Source: Bacteroidota bacterium
GTDB lineage: Bacteria; Bacteroidota; Bacteroidia; Cytophagales; Cytophagaceae
Direction of reading: 5' to 3'
DNA length: 64,000 bases
NCBI GenBank assembly: GCA_023428135.1
Contig: JAEYZG010000057.1
Location: 22,607-86,606 of the forward strand
Shown: piece after piece, positions 1-11,522 of the stretch
Layout of the letters: every line of letters begins with the position of its first letter
Position numbering within the stretch: the stretch's first letter is position 1
The notes under the pieces: model-generated
Seen by the model: only the letters and a program-made list of their open reading frames with translations
Databases searched by the model: none
What the model was told of the DNA's origin: nothing
Translations under genes and position numbers: made by a program

Positions 1-51
1 CCCCAGAAATAAACCTCCTATAAAACAGATTATGAATATCAGGTTATTCAT
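1..51 (-). CDS. atpR: N-ATPase subunit AtpR, N-terminal 17 codons (runs off window)
   Basis: An ATG at 51 overlaps the atpQ stop codon by 8 bases and opens a frame reading MNNLIFIICFIGGLFLG to the window edge. AtpR of N-type ATPases begins with a short hydrophobic helix rich in Gly and Leu and follows atpQ in the known atpDCQRBEFAG order, so both the sequence style and position fit. Only 17 codons are visible; the call leans on gene order. AtpR is a small membrane protein specific to N-ATPase operons. Confidence 0.6.
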   Translation of the reverse strand, partial: MNNLIFIICFIGGLFLG

Positions 52-352
52 CAATATCCTTTTGTTCTTTTTTTATTTCTTTATTTTCTTTTTCTATCCA
101 ATTCCAGGCCAGCAAACATCCTCCAACCACCCCTGCAACCAATAAAGATAGAGTCCAGGAAAATTCCTGAGGGAACTTCTTATCCAGCCAATGCCCTATA
201 AAAATCCCGATAACCGTGGGAATCACAATTAACCAACCAACGACCCCTATAAAACCAAGTCCAAACCAAACTCCTTTATTTCGTTTTTTTATCTGTTTGA
301 GTTTTCTTAACTCCTTTGACCTGAATGATGAAAACTTGTCATCCCTCTTCAT
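44..352 (-). CDS. atpQ: N-ATPase subunit AtpQ (AtpI/AtpZ-like membrane protein)
   Basis: A 102-residue protein with a basic N-terminus, two hydrophobic helices (about residues 30-53 and 66-85) and a charged Lys/Glu-rich tail. It contains the GxFIGxxLD-type motif between the helices that marks the AtpI/AtpZ family (here GIFIGHWLDKKF). It starts directly after the atpC stop codon and overlaps the next frame, indicating one operon with atpD and atpC. AtpI-family proteins assist F-ATPase c-ring assembly or ion supply; in N-ATPase operons this position is occupied by AtpQ. Assignment rests on motif and operon order. Confidence 0.75.
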   Translation of the reverse strand: MKRDDKFSSFRSKELRKLKQIKKRNKGVWFGLGFIGVVGWLIVIPTVIGIFIGHWLDKKFPQEFSWTLSLLVAGVVGGCLLAWNWIEKENKEIKKEQKDIDE

Positions 353-2157
<1,805 letters not shown>

Positions 2158-2472
2158 TTATATATATTTAACCTTAGGCACAACTTATTATGTATATAAT
2201 TGTTTACAATTCTTCAATCTTCCAACTTTAGAATATTAAATAACCTCCTTTGAAATGCTACGTAGTGATTAAAGTTTAAAAATAGATATACAGATGCGGA
2301 TTCCCTTTCCTAAATATACACGCCTCTTATTATTACTTTTCATATGCCATTGTACCTATACAAACAATGATTCCATAATTAAAAAATAAACTTCTCCAAA
2401 CATAAATATTTATTAAAAGTTGCTTTTAGCTATCTATAGATAAGAAATAACAATAACGGACTACTTGAATGA
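2158..2472. other. Divergent intergenic region, AT-rich
   Basis: Separates the N-ATPase operon (minus) from the HAD/GH65 operon (plus), so it must hold both promoters. I see no convincing TAnnTTTG or other element, no hairpin of note and no coding remnant. A GTTTAC at 2202 has no matching GTA at the spacing seen elsewhere in the window. Confidence 0.5.
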
Positions 2473-3261
2473 ATGGCATACAATTTTATTCCTATTACAT
2501 ATAAAACAATGAAGACGCTCATTACTTCTTTATTATGTGACCTGGATGGTGTACTAACTCGTACAGCAAAACTTCATGCTAAAACATGGAAAATCCTTTT
2601 TGATGAATTCCTTAAAAAACATGCTGAACAAAACAATGAAAAATTTTACGAATTCAATATATCAACTGATTATCCAAAATATGTAGATGGTATACCACGA
2701 CTTGATGGAATTAGAAGTTTTCTAAAGTCCAGAAATATTATTATCCCTGAAGGATCCCCAGATGATTTAAACATGTCTTTAACAGTCCATGGTTTAGGAA
2801 AACAAAAGAACCTATTATTTCACAAGCTATTGAAAAAAGAAGGAGTAGAAACATTCCCTTCCTCCATCGAAGCTTTGAAAGTGTGGAAAAAACTAGGATT
2901 AAAACTTGCGGTAGTTTCTTCAAGTAAAAACTGTAGACAAATACTTGAAGCTTCAGGAATAGCTAATTTATTTGATGTTATTGTGGACGGAATTATCAGA
3001 GAAGAAAAAAATATGAGAGGCAAACCTTACCCTGATACATTTCTTTATGCCTGCAAACTATTAAAGGCAAGACCTGAAGAAACTGCTGTTGCCGAAGATG
3101 CAGCTTCAGGTATAGAAGCAGCTATAAAAGGAAATTTCGGACTCACTATTGGAATTAAAAATGAAAATAACTTCAACTTACTGAAACAGGCAAAAGCAGA
3201 CACAATTGTCAACAATCTCAGTGAATTAGTTTATAACGGAAATATTTTTCAAACTCTATAG
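2473..3261 (+). CDS. Beta-phosphoglucomutase-like HAD phosphatase/mutase
   Basis: HAD superfamily protein of 262 residues. Motif I is CDLDGVLT with the nucleophilic Asp; the cap region has the YVDGIPRLDGIRSFL segment typical of beta-phosphoglucomutase relatives; motif II Ser/Thr is in AVVSSSK, motif III Lys in MRGKPYPDTFLYA, and motif IV is VAEDAASGIEAA. Beta-phosphoglucomutase converts beta-glucose 1-phosphate to glucose 6-phosphate. Just 14 bases separate it from a GH65 phosphorylase, the enzyme that makes that substrate. The ATG at 2473 puts 12 extra residues before a second Met (2509) that gives a more typical N-terminus (MKTLITSLLCDLDG), so the start may be 2509. Confidence 0.85.
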   Translation: MAYNFIPITYKTMKTLITSLLCDLDGVLTRTAKLHAKTWKILFDEFLKKHAEQNNEKFYEFNISTDYPKYVDGIPRLDGIRSFLKSRNIIIPEGSPDDLNMSLTVHGLGKQKNLLFHKLLKKEGVETFPSSIEALKVWKKLGLKLAVVSSSKNCRQILEASGIANLFDVIVDGIIREEKNMRGKPYPDTFLYACKLLKARPEETAVAEDAASGIEAAIKGNFGLTIGIKNENNFNLLKQAKADTIVNNLSELVYNGNIFQTL

Positions 3262-3275
3262 AACCATACTTTATA

Positions 3276-5675
3276 ATGAACAACTGGACCTTAGAATATA
3301 TCGGATTGGGTGGAGCCAATGAAGGGCTTCGTGAAGCATTATGCACCCTTGGGAACGGACATTTTGCCACACGGGGAGCGGCAGAAGAATCATTTGCTGA
3401 TGGAATTCATTACCCAGGCACATATCTTGCTGGTGGCTATAACAGGCTAAAAACAGAAGTTTCCGGCAAGGTCATTGAAAATGAAGACCTCGTCAACTGG
3501 CCCAATTGGTTATGCCTAACTTTTAAAATGGAAGATGAAGATAACTGGTTCGATTTATCCAAAAAAAAGGTATTATTCTACAAACAAACCTTAGACATAA
3601 AACATGGACTCTTGATAAGAGAGATGAGATTTTCAGATAACAAAGATCGTGAAACATCTATTATCAGTACCAGATTCGTAAGCATGAACGATCAACATAA
3701 GGCAGTTATCCGATGGGAGTTTAAAGCTATAAACTGGTCAGGAAATATAGTTATCCGCACATCTCTAGATGGAAATATAAAAAATGAAGGGGTTAAACGT
3801 TATCAGAAATTAAATAACGAACATCTTAATATTATTGACATTGGTCAATTTGAGAAGGACAATATTTATCTGTTAGTTCAAACTAACCAGTCCCACATTT
3901 ACATGGCGCAGGCTTCCTGTTGTCAAATTTTTCAGAATAATGAAAAAGTTAATTTTCATTACGAAATCGATAAAATAGAAGGAAAAATAAGTCAGAATAT
4001 CTATTTAAACGTTACTCAGGCAAAAGAAACTATAATAGAAAAAACAGTAGCTATTTATTCTTCCAAAGATATAGCAATAAGTGAGCCTCTAGTGGAAGCG
4101 ATAAATTCTATTAATAAAAGAGAGACCTTTGACGAGCTAATAAAAAATCATCAATATTCATGGAATGTTATGTGGGACCGTTTTGATTTTTATTTTTCAG
4201 ATTCAGGAAATACAATCTTACTACTTCACTTACATATCTTTCATCTGCTTCAAACTTGTTCCCCACATACTATTGGTAAGGATGTAGGTGTACCCGCCCG
4301 TGGTTTGCATGGTGAGGCATATCGAGGTCATATATTCTGGGATGAATTATTTATATTCCCTTTATTGAACTTCCGATTACCAGATTTGACCCAATCACTT
4401 CTTAAATATCGTTACCATCGTTTGGATGCTGCAAAAAGACTTGCAAAAAAAGAAGGATTTCAAGGAGCAATGTTTCCATGGCAAAGTGGAAGTAATGGAA
4501 GAGAAGAAAGTCAAATCATACATCTTAATCCGATTTCTGGTAAATGGGGACCCGACAATACTTATTTGCAAAGACATGTTAACCTGGCGATAGCTTATAA
4601 CATATGGCAATACTATGAAGTAACCGGTAACATTCCATTTATGAAAGTTTATGGTGCAGAAATGTTATTGGAGATAGCAAAATTCTTTTCAAGTATATGC
4701 ACCTGGAATAGTCACAAGGAGCGATATGAAATATTAAAAGTAGTAGGACCAGATGAGTTTCATACCTCCTACCCAGATTCAAAAGAGCCTGGAATAAATA
4801 ATAATGCATATACCAACTATATGACATCCTGGCTTCTTACCAAAGCAATAAAAATCCTACAGGTTATTGGAAATACCCGTAAAACTGAATTGTTTCAAAA
4901 ACTAGATTTGAATGAAAAGGCCATTGCAAAATGGGATGAAATAAGCCGTAAGTTATTCATCCCATTTATGGAAAATGAAATAATAGCACAGTTCGAGGGA
5001 TATGAAACTTTAAAAGAATTTGATTGGGATAAATATCGGGAAAAGTATGGAAATATCCAGAGACTAGATAGAATACTAAATGCAGAGAATGATTCTGTAA
5101 ATAATTATAAGGCTTCCAAACAAGCAGATGTATTAATGTTATTTTATTTGTTTTCTTCTGATGAATTAGTTGAATCATTTGAAAAATTAGGATACCACTT
5201 TACATCCAGCCATATATTGAATAATATTAACTATTATATACCACGCACCTCAGACGGTTCAACACTTAGCCGAATAGTACGTTCATGGGTTGAAGCACGC
5301 TCTAAACGTCAACATTCCTGGTATTTTTTCCATGAAGCATTGATGAGTGATTTCAAAGATGTACAAGGTGGAACAACTGCAGAAGGCATACATCTTGGTT
5401 CTATGGCAAGTACGGTAGATATTATTCACCGCTGTTATACCGGACTGGTAATACGCAATGATGTTTTATGGCTTAACCCCTCGTTTCCAATAGAAATAGA
5501 CTCAATGGATCTAACATTATATTATAGAGGTCTTTGGTTAAAGATTTTTTTTCGTCCAAATGAATGCAAAATTGAAGCAAGTGATGGAGCTCTACAACCG
5601 ATAACTATTGGGTTTAAAGATGAAAAAATATTGTTAAAACCTGGAACCACTATAATAATTCCGATTCTTACCTAA
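3276..5675 (+). CDS. GH65 alpha-glucobiose phosphorylase (maltose/trehalose/kojibiose type)
   Basis: A 799-residue GH65 protein without a signal peptide, hence cytoplasmic. It opens with the family N-terminus (GNGHFATRGA), carries GRGLHGEAYRGHIFWDELF-like substrate-site sequence around residues 345-360, the catalytic acid in VVGPDEFH (Glu494), NNNAYTNYM, and the phosphate-binding end GTTAEGIHLGSMAST. GH65 phosphorylases split alpha-linked glucobioses with phosphate into glucose and beta-glucose 1-phosphate. The preceding HAD protein would then feed glucose 6-phosphate to glycolysis. The linkage specificity (alpha-1,1, 1,2, 1,3 or 1,4) cannot be read from sequence by eye. Confidence 0.88.
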   Translation: MNNWTLEYIGLGGANEGLREALCTLGNGHFATRGAAEESFADGIHYPGTYLAGGYNRLKTEVSGKVIENEDLVNWPNWLCLTFKMEDEDNWFDLSKKKVLFYKQTLDIKHGLLIREMRFSDNKDRETSIISTRFVSMNDQHKAVIRWEFKAINWSGNIVIRTSLDGNIKNEGVKRYQKLNNEHLNIIDIGQFEKDNIYLLVQTNQSHIYMAQASCCQIFQNNEKVNFHYEIDKIEGKISQNIYLNVTQAKETIIEKTVAIYSSKDIAISEPLVEAINSINKRETFDELIKNHQYSWNVMWDRFDFYFSDSGNTILLLHLHIFHLLQTCSPHTIGKDVGVPARGLHGEAYRGHIFWDELFIFPLLNFRLPDLTQSLLKYRYHRLDAAKRLAKKEGFQGAMFPWQSGSNGREESQIIHLNPISGKWGPDNTYLQRHVNLAIAYNIWQYYEVTGNIPFMKVYGAEMLLEIAKFFSSICTWNSHKERYEILKVVGPDEFHTSYPDSKEPGINNNAYTNYMTSWLLTKAIKILQVIGNTRKTELFQKLDLNEKAIAKWDEISRKLFIPFMENEIIAQFEGYETLKEFDWDKYREKYGNIQRLDRILNAENDSVNNYKASKQADVLMLFYLFSSDELVESFEKLGYHFTSSHILNNINYYIPRTSDGSTLSRIVRSWVEARSKRQHSWYFFHEALMSDFKDVQGGTTAEGIHLGSMASTVDIIHRCYTGLVIRNDVLWLNPSFPIEIDSMDLTLYYRGLWLKIFFRPNECKIEASDGALQPITIGFKDEKILLKPGTTIIIPILT

Positions 5676-6037
5676 GTAAACATTATAAAAAGATTATTAT
5701 ATCAACTCCAAAATACAACCTACATGTTCTGACTTTAAAATATTAAATTTAACTACTATTTAGTTTCCATATCTATGTCATATTCTCACAAAAGAACTAA
5801 AATCATTATACTTTCAAACACTACACAAAAGAATCTATCGAGAACAAAGCCAATCAATACATTTATGAATGAATTATCAAGATAATGAAGAAAATACATT
5901 TTAAGTTTTCAATAATAATCATTGATCACTGCGATAGATACAGCAAAAGTCCAATAAAGAAAGTAACTTCAATCTTTACTTTTATTCAACATTATTTCAA
6001 TTACCTTGTTTGTACCTAAATACTCAAAAAATATGAA
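5676..6037. other. Intergenic region, no recognised feature
   Basis: AT-rich stretch between the GH65 gene and the permease. I see no strong hairpin, repeat or coding remnant. It must contain the permease promoter unless the permease is read through from the GH65 operon. Confidence 0.4.
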
Positions 6038-8038
6038 GTGGAACAAAACAATAATTCATTTTTAAAAAAGCTTAAGCAGCTATTTATTGGAAATGCCAGA
6101 AATATCACAGATAGTTCACTGTTTCAACATACCACACTTATATCATTTTTAGCCTGGGTAGGTCTTGGGGCAGATTCTTTATCCTCTTCCTGCTACGGCC
6201 CTCCAGAAGCGTTCCTTATCCTCAAACATCACCATTACTTAGGACCAATTGTTGCAATAATGAGTTCCTTAACCATTTACATAATTAGTTCTGGTTATAA
6301 TTTAATCATTGATTTATTTCCAAATGGCGGAGGTGGCTATTTTGTTGCAGGCAGATTGCTTTCTCCAAAATTAGGTATGATTTCGGGATGTGCACTAATC
6401 CTGGATTATATACTTACCATCACTATATCAATTGCAAGCGGTACAGACGCCATTTTCAGTCTATTGCCAGCTAATTACTCTGGTATCAAATTATACTTTA
6501 GCTTTGCAATTATCCTCTTTTTTATTTTAATAAATCTTAGAGGGCCCAAAGAGTCCATAAAAATATTACTACCCATTTTCTTATTATTCTTAGTTACCCA
6601 TTTAATCGTCATCACATACGGAATTGCTTCCCATATAGGAAACTTCGGCGACATAGTGGGTGACGTTTTAAGCGACATAACAACTAGTCAATCTCAATTA
6701 GGAACTTATGGATTATTCTTTTTAATCTTAAAAGCTTTCTCTATGGGAGCTGGGACCTTCACAGGAATTGAAGCCGTAAGTAATGGCATGCCCGTCCTAA
6801 GAGAGCCTAAAAGAGCTACTGCAAAGAGAACAATGGCTTTTATGGCATTTTCTCTAACCTTCATGGTATTAGGATTAATGATCTCCTATTTATTGTTTCA
6901 TGTTGAACCTGCACAGAATAAAACTCTAAATGCAGTATTATTTGAATCTGTCACTAAAGAATGGACAGTATTTGGCCCTCCGTTCGTCATTATAATCCTC
7001 ATTTCCGAAGCATGCCTTTTATTTGTAGCTGCTCAAACCGGATTCCTTGATGGTCCACGTGTACTTGCAAATATGGCAACAGACAAATGGTTTCCTACCA
7101 GCTTTGCAATGTTAAGTGACAGATTGGTAATTCAAAAGGGAATAATTTTTATGGGAGTGATGTCTGGTTTAATAATGGGAATTAGTCATCAGTCAGTGAG
7201 ATTTCTTGTTATACTGTACAGCATAAATGTATTTATAACATTCTCACTTTCTCAATTGGGAATGTCTAAACATTGGTGGAAAAACAGGAATACAGATAGC
7301 AAATGGTCTAAGAAGTTCTTCATCAATGGTATCTGCTTTTTGGTTTGTGGATTTATCCTTATAATGGTTATGGTTCTAAAATTTCATGAAGGAGGTTGGA
7401 TAACTCTATTTATCACATGTCTTTTTATAATATTGGCCTTGTCTGTTAAAAGGCATTATAATAAAATTGCCCAAAAACTATTAAAGTTAGATACATTGGT
7501 TCCAAATGCACGACAAGAAATAAGCAAAATCCTTGACAACATCAGGACTAAAGGATTTAGCTTTAAAGATACTCGTGAGAACAATAAAACTGCTGTTTTA
7601 TTTGTATCTGGCTTTAATGGCAAAGGCATATCCTCCTTACTATATTTATTAAAGCTTTTTGATGCTCAGTTTAAAACTATTGTATTTGTTGAAATAGGTA
7701 TTTTAAACACTCATACATTGATAAATGAAGAAGTTGTTCATCATTTGGATGAAGATTTAAAGTCTGATTTAAAGCACTATGTTAACCTTGTAAGCAAATT
7801 CGGATTTGAAGGAAAAGCAATAAGGACTTTAGGAACGGATGTAACAATAGAAGCGATGAAAATCTCTTATACTATAATGGAAAAATACCCCAACAGCATT
7901 TTCTTTGGCGGCCAGATATTATTTCCTGATGAAACAATTTTCACAAAATACCTTCATAATTACGAAGCCTTCTCTTTACAAAAAAGCTTTTATAAAAAAG
8001 GTATTCCATTTATCGTGCTACCGATTGAGCTTACCTAA
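6038..8038 (+). CDS. APC-superfamily permease, KimA/KUP-like (possible potassium uptake)
   Basis: A 666-residue membrane protein with about 12 hydrophobic helices up to residue 475 and a soluble C-terminal domain of about 170 residues. Near the N-terminus GLGADSLSSSCYGPPEAF matches the ADxLSSxxYGxE signature of KimA-like transporters, and GAGTFTGIEAVSNGMPVLREPK matches their TGxEAxSNxxPxxxxP segment. KimA-type proteins take up potassium and are often controlled through the cytoplasmic domain. The start is GTG at 6038; the nearby ATG at 6033 is out of frame and closes after 10 codons. Substrate is inferred from family only; an amino-acid transporter remains possible. Confidence 0.72.
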   Translation: MEQNNNSFLKKLKQLFIGNARNITDSSLFQHTTLISFLAWVGLGADSLSSSCYGPPEAFLILKHHHYLGPIVAIMSSLTIYIISSGYNLIIDLFPNGGGGYFVAGRLLSPKLGMISGCALILDYILTITISIASGTDAIFSLLPANYSGIKLYFSFAIILFFILINLRGPKESIKILLPIFLLFLVTHLIVITYGIASHIGNFGDIVGDVLSDITTSQSQLGTYGLFFLILKAFSMGAGTFTGIEAVSNGMPVLREPKRATAKRTMAFMAFSLTFMVLGLMISYLLFHVEPAQNKTLNAVLFESVTKEWTVFGPPFVIIILISEACLLFVAAQTGFLDGPRVLANMATDKWFPTSFAMLSDRLVIQKGIIFMGVMSGLIMGISHQSVRFLVILYSINVFITFSLSQLGMSKHWWKNRNTDSKWSKKFFINGICFLVCGFILIMVMVLKFHEGGWITLFITCLFIILALSVKRHYNKIAQKLLKLDTLVPNARQEISKILDNIRTKGFSFKDTRENNKTAVLFVSGFNGKGISSLLYLLKLFDAQFKTIVFVEIGILNTHTLINEEVVHHLDEDLKSDLKHYVNLVSKFGFEGKAIRTLGTDVTIEAMKISYTIMEKYPNSIFFGGQILFPDETIFTKYLHNYEAFSLQKSFYKKGIPFIVLPIELT

Positions 8039-8134
8039 GTTGAACACTCATTTCATAATACTAAGTTTAAAAGAACCCATAGGCACTGAAGTAGAACACA
8101 ACAATCAGCCTATTCTGCTCCAACTCCGGATTAT

Positions 8135-8545
8135 AAAAATATATAGCCAGGTTTTATTTGATAAATTCTGCATTTCTCCCTAACCCCCAAATAGCGATGC
8201 AAAATTTCCTGCACAGACTCATCACATTAAAGCTGTTATAAGATTATCAGAGAGAGAAGTTCTGAATTTAAATTTGACACAACCTTTAAAAGACATAAGC
8301 TCTTCTGGAGGACATCTTGCATCTTTAACAGGAACAATAAAAAACATTAAAGATTATACGCTGGGGCATGTTACTATGAATAGAAGGGACATTGAGAAAA
8401 CATACCCAACATAGAAACTCTGTCAATGCTGCTTTGCTCCGATTAAACAGGAACTAAAAATTTCTTAGGAGTTGAGTCCAGCTTGCCTTACCTGAGTATT
8501 TTACCTGTTCCCCTCCAATATTTCTGCTATAATGAACAAACACTA
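8135..8545 (+). pseudogene. Decayed copy of the secreted alpha/beta esterase at 14264-15421
   Basis: From about 8194 to 8395 the DNA aligns base by base with about 14554-14760 inside the intact esterase gene (for example AAAATTTCCTGC, CATTAAAGCTGT, TGACACAACCTTT, AAAGATTATAC and ATAGAAGGGAC all have counterparts in the same order). The copy lacks 5 bases next to the nucleophile motif, which shifts the frame and removes part of the Gly-Ser-Ser-Ser-Gly segment, and it has no start codon. Weaker similarity continues left to about 8135 and right to about 8545. It sits just downstream of GH8. Confidence 0.75.
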
Positions 8546-8563
8546 TCTTATAGTTATATACTA

Positions 8564-8598
8564 AAAGAGGCTGTCTTTAAAATAAAGACAGCCTCTTT
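8564..8598. terminator. Bidirectional hairpin terminator downstream of GH8
   Basis: A perfect stem of about 15 bp (AAAGAGGCTGTCTTT paired with its complement at 8584-8598) with a very short A-rich loop. It lies 45 bases past the GH8 stop. A-rich and T-rich flanks allow function on the minus strand for GH8. Confidence 0.85.
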
Positions 8599-8642
8599 CA
8601 ATTTAAATTTTAAGAAAGGAATTTAAAATTAGTATGTAAAAG

Positions 8643-10994
8643 CTATTTGATTACCACTTTCACTACACTGCTTCTCTCCTCATACTGAACCATCAAAGCA
8701 TAAACTCCAGACTTCAGATTACTAATATCAACCTGGCCCTCGCTTCTACCTTGCTGAAGCAGCCTGCCTGAATAATCTAAAATGGAGTATTCAAAATTTC
8801 CTTGCAATCCTTGTACCTGGATATACTCCTCAGCAGGATTGGGATATATGCCGATGTTTAGTTGGTTGTTCTTTCCGATGCCAGTAATAATTCTCTCTGC
8901 AAGTACAGCTGTACCAAAAAGAGAAGGGTCCTGCCACGCATTATCTTCACCTGCATTCCAGGAGAGTTTCTTATCTCTGCCACTTCCGTCGTCATCGTCA
9001 TTGATCATAAAATCAATACCTATACTTTGGTCTTTGGCAGGTGTTCCCTGTAAGGTAGCCCAAGGAATACTCGCTTCTATAATATAACCATTTGTAGTGC
9101 TAACACTGCTATAAACAATTCCGGCAGAAGACCTTCCAGATGGCAATGTACCTACCACAGCCCCATCGTTCCATCCGAATGAATATTGTACATCGTTAGC
9201 TCCGTATGTAGTTGCTTTATCGTTATTAATATCAAAGTAGAATTCTACAGCATCATCTTCATAGCTATTAGGACTGTCGTTGGTTTTTATGTTGTCTGTT
9301 ACAACCGCCAAAACATATACATTTGTATTGTCCCACATAATTTTAGCTGTACCGCTCAAGTCGCTGCTGTTAGCTATTGTTCCTACAAGAGTTTTTGTAG
9401 CTGTGATTGGTTGGATAAGAGGGTCATTCCACAACTCATCCACTTCTCCATCTATGGTCGGAGGAGTGTTTGTATTATAGATTTTGTAGGTATAAGTAAC
9501 CTTAACAGTGATAGCTGCTCTTGGCCCTTCACAACCGCCTAATGTTTGAGAAACGTAATACGTCACAGTTCCTGGTGTCGAGGTATTTGGAACAGGTGCT
9601 GAAGCTAAAGGAGTACCACCTGTTTGCACTGTATACCACTTAAGGCTGGTTCCGGAAGCTGTTAATGGGGTTGCGATATCACCATATTCGTATGCGACAG
9701 CAGCAGTTACAGTCGGAGCAGGAGTAGCACAAGGATTTTCACATGCAGGTTTATATACTTTAAAATTACCTGACACATTTAATAAAGCGAGCATATACAA
9801 CATACCGTCGTAATATCTCCATTGTCCGCTAGGGACTGCCATGTTCCAGAATGCCTGCACAAAAGGTGTAGAAAGCGCCGTATTGCTTGTTGCAAGAGAT
9901 GCTACCGCATTGCAGGCAACAAGACCTCCTGATTGACTTCCTTCTGCACCTGAGCCATCCCAATTATAATGACTTTGATAGTTTGTCCCGCGGTTTTTAA
10001 AGAAAGTAAGATAGCGCTCCGCAATCACAGGCTGTTGCTCATCCGCCTTGAACCAATGATAATCCATACCAATGTTCATAATAGTACGCCATGCGTCATA
10101 CATGAATCTGTGACTATTAGAATTGAAAGATGTAGACTTAGGTGTTCCGTCAAAATTTGAATAGTCCGTTGATAAGCCAGAACTAGAGTGAGATGCGTCA
10201 CGAAGCAACTTTCTTGCAGCTGCTGGTGTCTGAGCCCAAAAAGTTTTATTGGTTGTTGACCAACGAGCCCACAACTCCCAAAAAGCAGGTAAGTTATAAG
10301 AAGGATCTGTATAGTCATATGACCCCTGATTAGGTCCAAATGTTATTAATTTTGAATTTGTATTGAACAAATTGTTAATACCTCCTGCACCTGTTTTGCT
10401 TTGCACTTTAGTTATAACAGACTGGGCTTCTGCCGCATAATTAAAAATCCCTGTACCATTTCCCCAACGGTTGGCAGCAAAATATAAGGCTGTTACAAAA
10501 TATGCTTCACCATCCGGAGCAGGGTTATTATCTTTTGCACTTCCACTTATATTTAATGACCATCTAAAGAATCCATCCAGATTTCCTGAGTTATGATGCA
10601 TGTAAGTTTTAGTCCATCTCCACAGTTTGTCAAATTCAGCTTTTTTGTCGAGCTGCACACAAATCATCATACCGTAAGACATACCTTCCGAGCGGACATC
10701 ATTATTAGCCACATCAAGAATGTAGGCCATATCCTGCCCTACCGGATAATACAATTGCTGATTTGAGTTACCATAGAAAATCTGCTGAAAGGCATTGTTA
10801 ATCTTGGTATTAACTTCTGTGTCGTTTTTGTTCAAAAGTTCTTTGAACATATTTCTGTAAACACCCGTAAAATAAGCTCCTTGTCCGGTTTCATTACAGA
10901 GGTCCTGTGCATGGGAATTTCTGCTGGTGCAGAGGAACAGCACCATAAGTAATCCGCACAGCAAATTAATTCTTTTGGGAAAAAGATTTTTCAT
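8643..10994 (-). CDS. Secreted GH8 xylanase / reducing-end xylose-releasing type, with Ig-like, CBM9 and T9SS domains
   Basis: 783 residues. Signal peptide 1-29 (ends SHAQ). GH8 catalytic domain about 35-420: RSEGMSYGMM carries the acid Glu103, and APDGEAYFVTALYFAANRWG (Asp161) closely resembles the segment in reducing-end xylose-releasing exo-oligoxylanases, so a xylan or xylo-oligosaccharide role is more likely than cellulase. An Ig-like domain follows (about 427-507), then a CBM9/DOMON-like domain (about 510-700, TIDGEVDELWN and DDAVEFYFDINND), then a T9SS type A domain (IYPNPAEEYI to end). The Ig and CBM9 parts are close copies of those in the neighbouring GH11 gene. An ECF-like promoter element lies at 11145-11172 and a terminator at 8564-8598. 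Confidence 0.88.
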   Translation of the reverse strand: MKNLFPKRINLLCGLLMVLFLCTSRNSHAQDLCNETGQGAYFTGVYRNMFKELLNKNDTEVNTKINNAFQQIFYGNSNQQLYYPVGQDMAYILDVANNDVRSEGMSYGMMICVQLDKKAEFDKLWRWTKTYMHHNSGNLDGFFRWSLNISGSAKDNNPAPDGEAYFVTALYFAANRWGNGTGIFNYAAEAQSVITKVQSKTGAGGINNLFNTNSKLITFGPNQGSYDYTDPSYNLPAFWELWARWSTTNKTFWAQTPAAARKLLRDASHSSSGLSTDYSNFDGTPKSTSFNSNSHRFMYDAWRTIMNIGMDYHWFKADEQQPVIAERYLTFFKNRGTNYQSHYNWDGSGAEGSQSGGLVACNAVASLATSNTALSTPFVQAFWNMAVPSGQWRYYDGMLYMLALLNVSGNFKVYKPACENPCATPAPTVTAAVAYEYGDIATPLTASGTSLKWYTVQTGGTPLASAPVPNTSTPGTVTYYVSQTLGGCEGPRAAITVKVTYTYKIYNTNTPPTIDGEVDELWNDPLIQPITATKTLVGTIANSSDLSGTAKIMWDNTNVYVLAVVTDNIKTNDSPNSYEDDAVEFYFDINNDKATTYGANDVQYSFGWNDGAVVGTLPSGRSSAGIVYSSVSTTNGYIIEASIPWATLQGTPAKDQSIGIDFMINDDDDGSGRDKKLSWNAGEDNAWQDPSLFGTAVLAERIITGIGKNNQLNIGIYPNPAEEYIQVQGLQGNFEYSILDYSGRLLQQGRSEGQVDISNLKSGVYALMVQYEERSSVVKVVIK

Positions 10995-11144
10995 AAGCTA
11001 ACAGTTTTAATTAGTTGGAAATTTTTCAATAGTTTGTATTATAAGTGTATAGGTTTTTAAAATTCACAAAATCCGGCCCCATACCAAGGAAATACAGAGA
11101 CCATTATTTAATCAAAATCCCTCCGCCCAACTTACAATCTTGGC

Positions 11145-11172
11145 AGTACACAGAGGTAAATAAAAAGTAAAC
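11145..11172 (-). promoter_or_regulatory. Putative ECF-type promoter of GH8
   Basis: Minus strand: GTTTAC at 11172-11167 followed by TTTTT, 17 bases in total, then GTAC (box GTGTACT, 11151-11145). About 150 bases before the start codon. The box and its flank (GTGTACTGCCA) are identical to those of GH11. Confidence 0.5.
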
Positions 11173-11436
11173 ATCTTTTCTTAAAAAAATCTGATTAGAT
11201 CTTTTTATAATTCTATTACTTAGGCCTCACCTCAGCAATATTCTGGGCTTAAAGATTAAAAACAACCATTGAAATTCTCTAAAAGTAAAGAACTACTAGA
11301 GTTTTATACTCTAGTAGCACATTTCTAATTAATCAGAATTTTTAGAAATGAGAAATAATGCATCCCTACATCTTAATAACATCTGATAATCAAAACAATT
11401 TAAAAACAGAAGAGATTGATAGTGTACCAGAAATTT

Positions 11437-11465
11437 AAAAGGCCGGAAAGAGTTTCCGGCCTTTT
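11437..11465. terminator. Hairpin terminator downstream of GH11
   Basis: 13 bp perfect stem AAAAGGCCGGAAA / TTTCCGGCCTTTT with loop GAG, 58 bases past the GH11 stop; the stem ends in a T run on either strand. Confidence 0.9.
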
Positions 11466-11522
11466 AACTACTTATTTTGATGTTGTGTTAATTATAGATG
11501 AAACAGTACGAGATTTTATTAA

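Larger units (their letters stand above)
10995..11522. other. GH8 leader and promoter region / GH11 downstream region
   Basis: Contains the GH8 promoter-like element (11145-11172), the GH11 terminator (11437-11465), and two consecutive hairpins of unknown role: 11293-11317 (10 bp stem CTACTAGAGT) and 11320-11350 (9 bp stem CATTTCTAA, 13-base loop). An ACCTATACACT element on the minus strand around 11043-11053 recurs in the GH11 leader. Confidence 0.5.

Noticed and set aside
2202..2207. GTTTAC in the leader of the HAD/GH65 operon
   Set aside because: No GTA box at 17-18 bases and no T run, so it is not counted with the sigma-type elements. The GTAAAC at 5677 and at 20690 fail the same test.
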